Shown here in pieces: positions 15,369-22,892 of a stretch of DNA of 22,961 nucleotides. Below the pieces are notes generated by a model, which was not told the DNA's origin, did not search any database, and saw only the letters and a list, made by a program, of their open reading frames with translations. The stretch covers positions 1 through 22,961 of the forward strand of contig JANXTQ010000057.1 in assembly GCA_025352305.1 (NCBI GenBank), in the 5' to 3' direction. The position numbers and the translations under genes are program-made. The stretch's first letter is position 1. The number at the start of each line of letters is the position of its first letter. This stretch comes from Actinomycetes bacterium. GTDB lineage: Bacteria; Actinomycetota; Acidimicrobiia; Acidimicrobiales; RAAP-2.

Positions 15369-16225
15369 GAACGTGCCTCTTCGAGGGCGCTCAGGGCGTC
15401 GCGAACACGAACCGTCCCCGCCACGTCGTGCGCGCGAATGATGCGACAGCCGCCAACAATCCCGAGCGACGTCGCCGCGAGTGACGCTTCACGACGATCC
15501 GTGACCTCCAAGTTAAACATCGTCCCGAGAAACGTCTTGTTGCTGGCCGAGAGAAGTAGCGGCGATCCGAGCGCGGCGAGTTGGGCAGAGCTTCGAAGTA
15601 GTTGGACCGAGTGCGCCGCGGTCTTTCCGAGATCCAGTCCGGCGTCCAGCACAATGCACTCGGCACCAATGCCCGCCGTCAGTGCGCGGGCGCGACGCTC
15701 TAATAAAAACTGAGTGACCGAGGTCGTCACGTTGTCGTAGTGAGGAGTGGGGTCCGCCACGCGAGGTTGGAGCCGTATATGGGTCGCCACGACCGACGCA
15801 CCCGCGCGGGCTGCGACGCTCAGATAGTGGGGGTCAGCGAACCCGCTGATGTCGTTGCCGAGCACGGCGCCCTCCGCGAACGCCGCTTCAGCAACTGCCG
15901 AGCGCCACGTATCGATACTGATGGGAATTTCAAATCGTTGGTGCAGTTCTCTGATCGCGGGCACGATGCGCTCGATCTCTTCGAGTTCGTTGACCTCGTC
16001 ACCGGGACCGGCCTTTACTCCTCCGACGTCCAACACGTCCGCACCCTCATTGACCAACTGTTGTGCGCGCACGAGCAGAGCGTCGAGGTCGAAGGTGGCC
16101 GCGGGAGCAAAAAAAGAGTCCCGGGTTCGATTGAGGATCCCCATGACCAGCGCCCGTCGGCTGAGGTCGTAGGAGCGCTCGCCGAGTCGAAACGTGAGTG
16201 CGCCACTCGCCCGGTAGGGCTCCAC
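15365..16225 (-). CDS. dihydropteroate synthase-like protein, FolP2 type
   Basis: The 286-residue protein has the DHPS TIM-barrel pattern but not the canonical active site. MGILNRTRDSFF (28-39) replaces GILNVTPDSFSDGG; the metal/phosphate-binding Asn32 is kept. DVGGVKAGPG (66-75) replaces D-I-G-G-E-S-T-R-P-G, losing the Thr-Arg that contact p-aminobenzoate. LDAGLDLGKT, SASNKTFLG (226-234) and IRAHDVAGT match the later DHPS blocks. GGVKAGPG and SNKxFxG are, as I recall them, the hallmarks of the mycobacterial FolP2 paralogue, which lacks normal DHPS activity. Folate synthesis by this protein should therefore not be assumed. GTG overlaps the thioredoxin-TPR stop by one base, and the gene is coupled to holA downstream. 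Confidence 0.85.
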   Translation of the reverse strand: MEPYRASGALTFRLGERSYDLSRRALVMGILNRTRDSFFAPAATFDLDALLVRAQQLVNEGADVLDVGGVKAGPGDEVNELEEIERIVPAIRELHQRFEIPISIDTWRSAVAEAAFAEGAVLGNDISGFADPHYLSVAARAGASVVATHIRLQPRVADPTPHYDNVTTSVTQFLLERRARALTAGIGAECIVLDAGLDLGKTAAHSVQLLRSSAQLAALGSPLLLSASNKTFLGTMFNLEVTDRREASLAATSLGIVGGCRIIRAHDVAGTVRVRDALSALEEARS

Positions 16226-16959
16226 TAGTAGAGACGACTCGCGAGACGCCGGCGGTAGGCCACGTAACGCGGATCACTCGGGCCGAGGGCGTCGAGCATT
16301 TCGAGAAGATTGGCCTTCGCACTTTCGTCGGTACCGGCCTGTTCGAGCAGGTGCTCCAACGTGAGATCGACGTCGCCGTCGATGGAGACACCGCTAATTG
16401 ATAAGCGAGCGCGAGCCAACACCGTTTTTGCGGCGAGAACATTGCCAAACGGAGTGAGAAGTTCAATCGCCTCGCTCGCACGCTCGCTGGAAACCAGCAG
16501 GTCGCCGAGTGCCGCCGCCGCGTCGAGGTTGGTCGAGTCTTTTTCCAGCGCTGCGCGCAGCGACGCTTCATCACCCGCGGCCACGAGCTGATCTACTTCG
16601 CTGGCTCCGGGCGCGAGTTTCTCAATGAATGCGCGAACCTCACGTTCGGGTAGCGCGCCGGTGAACGTGTCGATAATCTTGCCGTCCTTTAGGGCAAAAA
16701 CCGCCGGAATGGACTGGACCTGGAACATTTCAGCAATACGCGGACTGGTGTCAATATCCACCTTGGCGAGTTCCACCGCTCCGTTGGTTTCGCCCACGAC
16801 TTTTTCAAGAATTGGCCCGAGCGTCTTGCACGGTTCGCACCACGTCGCCCAAAGGTCCACGACCACCACTACCGAGCGCGAGCGCTCAATGACCGCCGTG
16901 GCAAAATTTTGGTCGTTCACCTCACTCACAATCGCGAGCCTATCGGCGCTCACTGACAT
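16225..16959 (-). CDS. thioredoxin-TPR fusion (CnoX/YbbN-like co-chaperone)
   Basis: The first ~110 residues are a thioredoxin domain with VDLWATWCEPCKTLGPIL (active site WCEPC at about 40-44), the cis-proline in QSIPAVFALKDG (about P85) and the conserved KVDID. The C-terminal half (about 115-244) is helical and repeat-like (LVAAGDEASLRAALEKD, AAALGDLLVSSERASEAIELL), as in the TPR tail of YbbN/CnoX, and ends with PRYVAYRRRLASRLY, close to the usual family ending. In proteobacteria CnoX guards clients from over-oxidation and passes them to GroEL and DnaK. Unlike E. coli CnoX (SQHC), this protein keeps two active-site cysteines and may be redox active. ATG 16957-16959 with GAGG ten bases before it is my start; an in-frame GTG at 16983 is the alternative. 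Confidence 0.86.
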   Translation of the reverse strand: MSVSADRLAIVSEVNDQNFATAVIERSRSVVVVVDLWATWCEPCKTLGPILEKVVGETNGAVELAKVDIDTSPRIAEMFQVQSIPAVFALKDGKIIDTFTGALPEREVRAFIEKLAPGASEVDQLVAAGDEASLRAALEKDSTNLDAAAALGDLLVSSERASEAIELLTPFGNVLAAKTVLARARLSISGVSIDGDVDLTLEHLLEQAGTDESAKANLLEMLDALGPSDPRYVAYRRRLASRLY

Positions 16960-16983
16960 CAAAATGGGTCCTCGAATTGGCAC

Positions 16984-16989
16984 TAGTCT
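16984..16989 (+). promoter_or_regulatory. candidate -10 box of the phosphotransferase gene (leaderless type)
   Basis: TAGTCT is followed by eight bases and ATG 16998, with no Shine-Dalgarno. It supports this ATG over the in-frame TTG at 16977 and lies only three bases from the opposing thioredoxin-gene box. Confidence 0.4.
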
Positions 16990-16992
16990 TCG

Positions 16993-16998
16993 ACCGTA
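16993..16998 (-). promoter_or_regulatory. candidate -10 box of the thioredoxin-TPR gene
   Basis: TACGGT on the minus strand lies nine bases before the GTG at 16983. Transcription would start close to that GTG, giving either a leaderless start there or a ~24-base leader with GAGG for ATG 16959. Confidence 0.3.
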
Positions 16999-18038
16999 TG
17001 AGCAGCACCGTGGTGGGAATCAACGTCGACGCGGTAACGACGTGGATGGTCAATGAAGTGGGCGCGACCGCTCCGCTTCGCTTCGAACTTATTGCCGGCG
17101 GTCGAAGTAATTTGACCTACAAAGTTACTGACGCGAACGATCGAGAGTTTGCACTTCGTCGCCCACCCGTGAGTCATGTTCTACCTACCGCTCACGACAT
17201 GGTGCGCGAGTTCACCGTGATTTCTGCTCTGCATCCTCTCGGGATTCCAACGGCAACGCCGCTCGGACTCTGTCGAGATGAAGCGGTTAACGAGCGACCC
17301 TTTTACGTCATGGAGTTCGTTGACGGCGCCATTCTTCGCGACCGCCCGCAGGCCGAAGAAGCCTTCGCCGAGAGCGAGCGTGGCGCCATTGGAGAAAATC
17401 TCGCCGCCACATTGGCCCAGCTGCACGACGTGGACGTTAATGAAGCCGGACTCGGCGACCTAGCGCGACACGACGGTTACATCGAACGTCAACTTCGCCG
17501 TTGGCGAACTCAGTACGAGCAGATGACGGTGCCGGGAGTGGACCACGGCGGTCTCGTCGAAGCGGTGGGCGACCAACTGGCCACGTCGATTCCCACCCAG
17601 CAAAAGGTGTCGGTCGTACACGGTGACTACCGACTCGACAACACCGTGCTCGATGAGCACGGCAAGGTCAAAGCAATCTTGGACTGGGAGATCTGCACTC
17701 TGGGCGATCCCATGGCCGACGTGGGACTGTTGCTCGTCTACTGGAATGAAGCCAGTGACGGTGCGACGGCACTGCTCGGTACATCGCCGACCACCGCGAA
17801 CGGTTTTTACACTCGCCAACAGGTTCTCGATGCCTACAGCTCGCACAGTTCACTCGATATAAGCAACGTCAACTTTTATCAGGCCTTTGGTTACTGGAAG
17901 CTTGCGTGCATTTTGCAAGGAGTGTTCGCTCGCTACAGCGCCGGTGCGGCCGGTGGGGACCAGGGTTCAGTGTCGGAGTATCCGAAGCAAATAGCAATGC
18001 TCGCCGAAACCGCGAAGCGCACCTTGGAGAAGGGCTAA
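16998..18038 (+). CDS. APH-like phosphotransferase family protein (ACAD10/11 kinase-domain type)
   Basis: The 346-residue protein is a protein-kinase-like fold of the aminoglycoside phosphotransferase superfamily. Motifs are the glycine-rich loop IAGGRSNLTYKV, the Lys/Arg region FALRRPPV, the catalytic loop VVHGDYRLDN (about 206-215), and the metal-binding DWEICTLGDPMADVG (about 229-243). The RRPP...LPTAHDMVREF and DWE-x4-GDPxADxG blocks are those of the ACAD10/11-type kinase domain, which in animals phosphorylates 4-hydroxyacyl-CoA for beta-oxidation and is common in actinobacteria next to fatty-acid genes. A fatty-acid role is inferred; antibiotic resistance is unlikely. Its stop overlaps the PAC2 start (TAATG). 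Confidence 0.88.
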   Translation: MSSTVVGINVDAVTTWMVNEVGATAPLRFELIAGGRSNLTYKVTDANDREFALRRPPVSHVLPTAHDMVREFTVISALHPLGIPTATPLGLCRDEAVNERPFYVMEFVDGAILRDRPQAEEAFAESERGAIGENLAATLAQLHDVDVNEAGLGDLARHDGYIERQLRRWRTQYEQMTVPGVDHGGLVEAVGDQLATSIPTQQKVSVVHGDYRLDNTVLDEHGKVKAILDWEICTLGDPMADVGLLLVYWNEASDGATALLGTSPTTANGFYTRQQVLDAYSSHSSLDISNVNFYQAFGYWKLACILQGVFARYSAGAAGGDQGSVSEYPKQIAMLAETAKRTLEKG

Positions 18039-18919
18039 TGGAAGAAGAGTCCTTTCAGAGAATGCTCTTTCTGTCGGATCCTCCGCTACACGAGCCGGTG
18101 CTCATTGTGTGCTTAGAGGGTTGGATTGATGCGGGTCTCGGCGCCAGTGCGGCAATGAGCACGCTCGTTGATGCACTGCATCCGGAGTTACTGGCGACCT
18201 TCGACACGGAGTTCTTCATCGACCAGCGCGCACGGCGTCCGGTCGTGAGGATTGTCAACGGCGTGACCACGGAACTCACCTGGCCCGAGATCCAGATCCT
18301 TTACGGAACTGACGGTGACGGCGCGGACGTGCTGGTTCTCGTTGGTCCCGAGCCCGACTTTCACTGGAGCGACTTTATTGACCTCGTGACGGAGGTCGCC
18401 GAACGATACGACACCCGTCTGGTGATTGGACTGGGCGCTTTTCCCGCGCCTACGCCGCACACTCGCCCGGTGCGAGTGATTGGAACAGCCCCCGAGTCCA
18501 GCCGAGATCTGTTGGAGCGCGTTGGCTCCGTCGAAGGCGAACTGGAAGTTCCTGCGGGAATCATGTCCGCGCTGGAAATGGGATTCGCCGAAGCCGAGAC
18601 TCCGGTCATGACCCTGTGGGCACGCGTGCCGCACTACGTAGCGTCGATGCCGTATCCGCAGGCGTCAGCCGCGTTGCTCGATTCACTGGCCGCCGTGACC
18701 GGACTAACAATTGATGCCTCGCCACTGCGCGCAGCGGCCGACGAAGCGCGCCTCAGAGTTGACGAACTCGTAACCAACAATCCCGAGCACGCGATGATGG
18801 TCCACAGCCTCGAAACGTCCGCGGACGAAGTTGAAGGAACGTCACTCGGCGCCGAGTTGCCGAGTGGTGACGAGTTGGCCGCCGAGCTGGAACGGTTCTT
18901 GCGAGGCGAAGCAAGCTAG
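18038..18919 (+). CDS. PAC2 family protein
   Basis: PAC2 (proteasome assembly chaperone 2-like) proteins are widespread in archaea and actinobacteria; their bacterial role is not settled. The 293-residue product has the family pattern: PVLIVCLEGWIDAGLGASAAMSTL near the start, the FIDQRARRPVVRIVNG segment, the hydrophobic strand VLVLVGPEPDFHW, GLGAFPAPTPHTRPV, and late PHYVASMPYPQASAALLDSL, which is typical. The frame is open further upstream inside the phosphotransferase gene, but ATG 18038-18040 overlaps its stop by one base (TAATG), which sets the start. The stop lies in a CTAG that also encodes the stop of the opposing metallopeptidase gene. A link to an actinobacterial proteasome is suggested only by the family name. 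Confidence 0.88.
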   Translation: MEEESFQRMLFLSDPPLHEPVLIVCLEGWIDAGLGASAAMSTLVDALHPELLATFDTEFFIDQRARRPVVRIVNGVTTELTWPEIQILYGTDGDGADVLVLVGPEPDFHWSDFIDLVTEVAERYDTRLVIGLGAFPAPTPHTRPVRVIGTAPESSRDLLERVGSVEGELEVPAGIMSALEMGFAEAETPVMTLWARVPHYVASMPYPQASAALLDSLAAVTGLTIDASPLRAAADEARLRVDELVTNNPEHAMMVHSLETSADEVEGTSLGAELPSGDELAAELERFLRGEAS

Positions 18920-19512
18920 AACTCGACGTCGCTCTCGTCACCGTCTTCGTCACGCAGTCCGAGCCCGAGTGCGTAGCCCTCGAGAAACAGTGCACACTCT
19001 CGCTGGCGCGGGTGTCGATCCGAGATGGCATAAAACGCAGTCGAGTGATCAATCTCTTGCAGGTGAGCTAACTCGTGCACCAACACGGCGTCAATGACCC
19101 AGTCGGGACACTGACGCAGTCGACTCGATACGCGAATCTCTTTCGTCGCCGGTGAGCACGACGCCCATCGTTGGCGCTGATTGTTCACCCAGCGAACCGA
19201 CGCCGGCTCGACGCCGTCGTTGTAGAGCTCAGCCAACGTCACCGCTCGCTCCTGCAGCGCCGCGTCATGTCCGAGAGTTCCCGGCCGTTGGCTCATGAGT
19301 CTTTCGACGAGGTCGTCGACGAACTGGTCGCGAACCCGACCCCGCATGCGCGCGGGAATCTGCACGATGATGCGGCTGCCGGACCAATGCGCATTGCCCG
19401 TTTTAGTTCGACGCGTCGATGCGCGGATCTCTACTTCCGGCCGGTCAAATCTCGGCGCCACCACGGTTACCAACACGTCTCGGGAACCAGTTGGTGGTCC
19501 GATTTTTTTCAC
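18916..19512 (-). CDS. YgjP-like zinc metallopeptidase (DUF45)
   Basis: The 198-residue protein belongs to the YgjP/DUF45 group, related to SprT and WSS1 metallopeptidases. VRWVNNQRQRWASCS (107-120) matches the conserved RWGSCS-type block, although the usual Gly is Ala here. VHELAHLQEIDHS (145-157) gives the HExxH zinc site (H146, E147, H150) and a likely third ligand H156. The N-terminal part (PRFDRPEVEIRASTRR) fits the family's beta-rich start. The cellular role is unknown; related proteases remove DNA-protein crosslinks. The GTG start overlaps the leuS stop (GTGA), so it is probably co-translated with leuS. It converges with the PAC2 gene, sharing a CTAG stop. Confidence 0.87.
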   Translation of the reverse strand: MKKIGPPTGSRDVLVTVVAPRFDRPEVEIRASTRRTKTGNAHWSGSRIIVQIPARMRGRVRDQFVDDLVERLMSQRPGTLGHDAALQERAVTLAELYNDGVEPASVRWVNNQRQRWASCSPATKEIRVSSRLRQCPDWVIDAVLVHELAHLQEIDHSTAFYAISDRHPRQRECALFLEGYALGLGLRDEDGDESDVEF

Positions 19513-21977
19513 GGGACGATATTCACCATCCGCGGCACCTTCGCCACGATGCGACTCGGAGTGGCTCCAGCCAAAAGCGAAGCAACGGCCGGATCGCTCA
19601 GCGCCGCCGCAATCGCGTCCTGTTCGCTGATCGAGGGTGCGACGTCGATGCGGGCTTTAAGTTTGCCCGCGACCTGCACGACCATCGTGACCAACTCTTC
19701 ACGCAGCAGTTCCGGGTCAGCGATCGGCCAGTGCTGGGTGTGTACGAGCGAACTCTCGCCGTGACGCTGGCTCCACAGTTCGGCCGACAGATGCGGCGCC
19801 ATCGGCGCGAGCAGCAACAACAAAGCGTCGACGGCTTCGTTCAAAGTCTCTTCGTTTGCACCACGCTCGTCGCGTGCCCACTTGCCCACCGTATTGAGAA
19901 GCTCCATGAGTGCGGCCACCGCGGTGTTGTAACTCCACTGTTCGAGGTCTGAGCTCACCTTGGCAATAGTTCGATGGACAGCTCGACGGATCGCGTCGTC
20001 ACTCTCGTCGTGGTCAGTTCGCAGTGTGATGTTGTCTAACGTCGCGACGCGGAAGAGACGGTCGAGGAAACGACCGCAGCCGTCGATGGCTTCTTTGGAC
20101 TGATCGGTCCAATCAAAGTCATCGGTCGGTGGCCCCACGAAGAGGTGAAAGAGGCGAAGTCCGTCGGCACCGACGGTTTGGTAAAAAGCCTCCGGCGCCA
20201 CCAAGTTGCCCTTGGACTTGCTCATTTTGGAGCCGTCCATGCGAATCATTCCCTGGGTGAACAGTCGCTTAAACGGCTCACGTTCGAGGCCCGGCGCGAC
20301 GCCAATATCAATCATCGCCTTCATGAAAAAACGCGCGTACAACAGGTGCAAGATCGCGTGTTCGACTCCCCCGATGTACTGATCAACGGGCATCCACGAC
20401 GCGGCGATCTCGGGATCAAAGGGTCGTTGCTGATTGTTCGGGTCCGTAAAGCGCAGGTAGTACCAGGACGAGTCAAAAAAGGTGTCGAGGGTGTCGGTCT
20501 CGCGTCGTGCGGGTTCGTCGCACGTGGGACAGGTGGCGTTTCTAAATCCGTCGTGACTCGCGAGCGGTGATTGACCACTGGAGTCCATGGTGACGTCATC
20601 GGGAGCGAGGACCGGGAGTTGTTCGTAAGGCACCGGCACGATGCCACAGGACGAGCAGTAAATAATTGGTATCGGGCATCCCCAGAAACGTTGACGCGAG
20701 ACGAGCCAATCGCGCAGGCGATAGTTCACCGTCGAACTGCCGTCGCCGTGTCCCACGAGAAACTCACTCGCGGCTATTTTGGCGCTCGCAACGTCTAATC
20801 CGTCCATGAAACCGGAATTTATTTTGACGCCGTCACCGCTGTAGGCGCCGCCGTCGAACGCTTCGGGCGGGGCAACAGTTCGAACAACGGGCAGTCCGTG
20901 CACGGCGGCGAAAGCAAAATCGCGCTCATCTTCGGCCGGCACCGCCATGATGGCTCCGGTGCCGTAGGTGCCGAGCACGTAGTCGGCTACGTACACGGGA
21001 ACCTCGTCGCCCGAAAAGGGATTGACGACAAAACTGCCCGTGAACGCTCCGCGCTTGTCGAGGCCCACGCCCGAGTCTGACGAGGACGTGCGCTCCAGTT
21101 CGCTCGAGTTACGCGCGCGCTGGACCAGTTCACTGACCGCAACTTCGTGTTCGCTCGTCGTTAAGGCCTCGAGTAGATGATGTTCGGGTGCAACAACTGC
21201 GTACGTGACCCCGAATCCGGTGTCGGGTCGCGTCGTGAACACTCTCAGTGCGCGACCGGAACCGTCAGCGAACGCCAGTGAGAACTCCACTCCCTCGCTT
21301 CGCCCGATCCAGTTGCGTTGCATTGACTTGACCCGTTCGGGCCACTGCAGCGCGTCCACGTCACTCAGCAACTCATCGGCATATTTGGTGATCGCGAGGA
21401 ACCACTGCTCCAGATCTTTTCGCTCCACCAAATCACCGGAGCGTTCGCACGTACCGTCTGCGAGAACCTGTTCGTTGGCGAGCACGGTTGCGCATCCGGG
21501 GCACCAGTTAACGGGAGCTTGTGCGCGATAGGCCAAGCCCGCTTCAAACATCTTGAGAAAGAGGAACTGAGAACATTTGATGTACTCGGCCTCGTGGCTA
21601 CTGATCTCTCGACGCCAGTCATAGACCGCGCCGAGTTTTTGCACCGACGTTCTTAACTCAATTATTCGGGCTTCGGTAAAAGGACGCGGGTGGCTGCCCG
21701 CTTTGATGGCCGCGTTCTCGGCCGGAAGTCCAAATGAGTCAAAACCGAACGGGCTGAGAACGGCTTTTCCTCGCATGGTCTGATAACGCACCACTAGATC
21801 ACCGAAGGTGTAATTGCGCACGTGGCCCTGGTGCGCCACGCCCGAAGGGTAGGGATACATGCACAAGGCGTAGAAACGCTCGCGCGGATCATCGTTATTT
21901 ACTTCGTAAATCCCGAGGTCGCGCCACCGTTCTTGCCACTTTGATTCCAACGCGACGACGTCAAAAGGCCTTGCCAT
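19509..21977 (-). CDS. leuS: Leucine--tRNA ligase
   Basis: LeuRS attaches leucine to tRNA-Leu. The 822-residue class I synthetase carries the HIGH-type motif HQGH in YPYPSGVAHQGHVRNY (49-52), a CP1 editing domain in the first half (including FTTRPDTGFGVTYAVVAPEH and YGTGAIMAVPAEDERD), the zinc-type cysteine pairs CSSC and CPTC, the leucine-specific DTLDTFFDSSWYYLRF, and KMSKS (584-588) followed by KGN. An anticodon-binding domain and a C-terminal domain end the protein. All catalytic elements are intact. The ATG has no Shine-Dalgarno but sits six bases after a TAGAAT box. It heads a two-gene unit with the YgjP metallopeptidase. Confidence 0.97.
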   Translation of the reverse strand: MARPFDVVALESKWQERWRDLGIYEVNNDDPRERFYALCMYPYPSGVAHQGHVRNYTFGDLVVRYQTMRGKAVLSPFGFDSFGLPAENAAIKAGSHPRPFTEARIIELRTSVQKLGAVYDWRREISSHEAEYIKCSQFLFLKMFEAGLAYRAQAPVNWCPGCATVLANEQVLADGTCERSGDLVERKDLEQWFLAITKYADELLSDVDALQWPERVKSMQRNWIGRSEGVEFSLAFADGSGRALRVFTTRPDTGFGVTYAVVAPEHHLLEALTTSEHEVAVSELVQRARNSSELERTSSSDSGVGLDKRGAFTGSFVVNPFSGDEVPVYVADYVLGTYGTGAIMAVPAEDERDFAFAAVHGLPVVRTVAPPEAFDGGAYSGDGVKINSGFMDGLDVASAKIAASEFLVGHGDGSSTVNYRLRDWLVSRQRFWGCPIPIIYCSSCGIVPVPYEQLPVLAPDDVTMDSSGQSPLASHDGFRNATCPTCDEPARRETDTLDTFFDSSWYYLRFTDPNNQQRPFDPEIAASWMPVDQYIGGVEHAILHLLYARFFMKAMIDIGVAPGLEREPFKRLFTQGMIRMDGSKMSKSKGNLVAPEAFYQTVGADGLRLFHLFVGPPTDDFDWTDQSKEAIDGCGRFLDRLFRVATLDNITLRTDHDESDDAIRRAVHRTIAKVSSDLEQWSYNTAVAALMELLNTVGKWARDERGANEETLNEAVDALLLLLAPMAPHLSAELWSQRHGESSLVHTQHWPIADPELLREELVTMVVQVAGKLKARIDVAPSISEQDAIAAALSDPAVASLLAGATPSRIVAKVPRMVNIVP

Positions 21978-21983
21978 TCATCT

Positions 21984-22012
21984 ATTCTACAAAGCCCCGT
22001 CTAACGTGCGAA
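21984..22012 (-). promoter_or_regulatory. candidate leuS promoter (leaderless type)
   Basis: On the minus strand TTCGCA (22007-22012) and TAGAAT (21984-21989) are separated by exactly 17 bases, and six bases separate TAGAAT from the leuS ATG. It is the best -35/-10 pair in the window. The transcript would start at or next to the ATG. It overlaps the start of the divergent hydrolase gene. Confidence 0.5.
22002..22007 (+). promoter_or_regulatory. candidate -10 box of the Ser-nucleophile hydrolase (leaderless type)
   Basis: TAACGT is followed by seven bases and GTG 22015, favouring this start over the in-frame GTG at 22006, which overlaps the box itself. No -35 is visible. Confidence 0.35.
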
Positions 22013-22014
22013 AA

Positions 22015-22731
22015 GTGACCGACTCTCGCAGCGTCAATCTCGTTCTCGTTCACGGAGCGTGGCACGCAGCTTCATCGTGGGACCAACTTCTCTCGGTGTG
22101 GAACGACTCGACGGTTTCACTTAGTTCATTCGACCTACCCAGCGTGGACGGCACCGGGAACCTCTCGAGAGACGCTGCAGCACTCATTGCTCACTGTCAG
22201 CGACTCGAAGAACCAACTGTTCTGCTCGGCCACAGCTACGGCGGTGCCGTTGTCACCCAAGCGGCCGCCCACATATCGAATCTCATTGGGCTGATCTACC
22301 TGGCCGCCATGAAGCCCTCGCTTGGCGAGTCGGTGGCCCAGCAAAACCGCCTGTCACCCGTTGAGAGTGAGTTGAATCGCTCCCTCAATGTGCTCGATGG
22401 GCAGTTGGTTCTAAATATTGAAACAGCGGCACCATTGCTCTACGAAGATCCGAGCAACGCACTTCGCGCATGGATCTCGACGTCAACACATCCCCAAAGC
22501 TCTGCAACCTTCACCGAGCCCGTCTCCTCCCTCTTACCTGATGGCCTTGCCACCATTTATCTTCTGTGTACACGCGATCGAACAATCCCGCCACCGTTAC
22601 AACAACTCATCGCCTCAACGTGCGACAAAACAAGTGAGTTGGCGAGCGGACATTGCCCCAACATTGATCAACCCGAACTTCTTCGCGATTGCCTCAATAT
22701 TGAAATCCACGGCCTAATCGCCGAGAGTTAG
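22015..22731 (+). CDS. alpha/beta hydrolase (serine esterase-like)
   Basis: The 238-residue protein has the alpha/beta hydrolase core: oxyanion loop LVHGAWHAASSW (11-22), nucleophile elbow LGHSYGG (Ser74), likely acid in LLCTRDRTIP and catalytic histidine in ASGHCPNIDQPELL. HGAWH together with GHSYGG is typical of plant methylesterase-like and bacterial EstC-like esterases, but the substrate cannot be named. It is unrelated in mechanism to the Asp-nucleophile hydrolase at 3950-4684. The alternative start GTG 22006 adds three residues. It is divergent from leuS and lies next to tRNA-Ala and a repeat that looks like an insertion-sequence end. The DNA looks slightly less GC-rich than its neighbours by eye, so recent acquisition is possible but unproven. 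Confidence 0.85.
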   Translation: MTDSRSVNLVLVHGAWHAASSWDQLLSVWNDSTVSLSSFDLPSVDGTGNLSRDAAALIAHCQRLEEPTVLLGHSYGGAVVTQAAAHISNLIGLIYLAAMKPSLGESVAQQNRLSPVESELNRSLNVLDGQLVLNIETAAPLLYEDPSNALRAWISTSTHPQSSATFTEPVSSLLPDGLATIYLLCTRDRTIPPPLQQLIASTCDKTSELASGHCPNIDQPELLRDCLNIEIHGLIAES

Positions 22732-22746
22732 AGAACTTCAAACTGA

Positions 22747-22752
22747 TAGCAT
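22747..22752 (+). promoter_or_regulatory. candidate -10 box of tRNA-Ala
   Basis: TAGCAT lies 13 bases before the first tRNA base, in the 34-base gap after the hydrolase stop. A clear -35 is not seen. The tRNA could also be read through from the hydrolase gene. Confidence 0.3.
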
Positions 22753-22765
22753 CGGAGAGCATTTT

Positions 22766-22841
22766 GGGGGTATAGCTCAGTTGGTAGAGCGCTTGACTGG
22801 CAGTCAAGAGGTCAGGGGTTCGAATCCCCTTACCTCCACCA
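22766..22841 (+). tRNA. tRNA-Ala (anticodon GGC)
   Basis: The 76 bases fold as a standard cloverleaf: acceptor GGGGGTA pairs with TACCTCC, D stem GCTC/GAGC, anticodon stem CTTGA/TCAAG with loop CTGGCAG (anticodon GGC), a 5-base variable loop, and T stem AGGGG/CCCCT with loop TTCGAAT. The acceptor stem contains G3:U70, the main identity element for alanyl-tRNA synthetase, and A73. The 3' CCA is encoded. It reads GCC and GCU codons. Confidence 0.97.
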
Positions 22842-22846
22842 ATGTG

Positions 22847-22892
22847 ATGAGTCGGGACATCGTTCACATATGAGTCGGGACATTGTTCACAT
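22847..22892. repeat. two tandem 23-bp direct repeats, possible IS481-type terminus
   Basis: Units 22847-22869 and 22870-22892 both begin ATGAGTCGGGACAT and end GTTCACAT; they differ at one base (C versus T after GGGACAT, at 22861 and 22884). They lie head to tail with no spacer and begin five bases after the tRNA CCA. Repeated TGTGAAC...GTCCCGACTCAT units resemble, from memory, ends of IS481-family elements; I cannot confirm this without a search. Confidence 0.85.

Noticed and set aside
16998..18038. Aminoglycoside resistance gene
   Set aside because: The kinase-like motifs are of the ACAD10/11-type phosphotransferase group, and nothing nearby suggests resistance.
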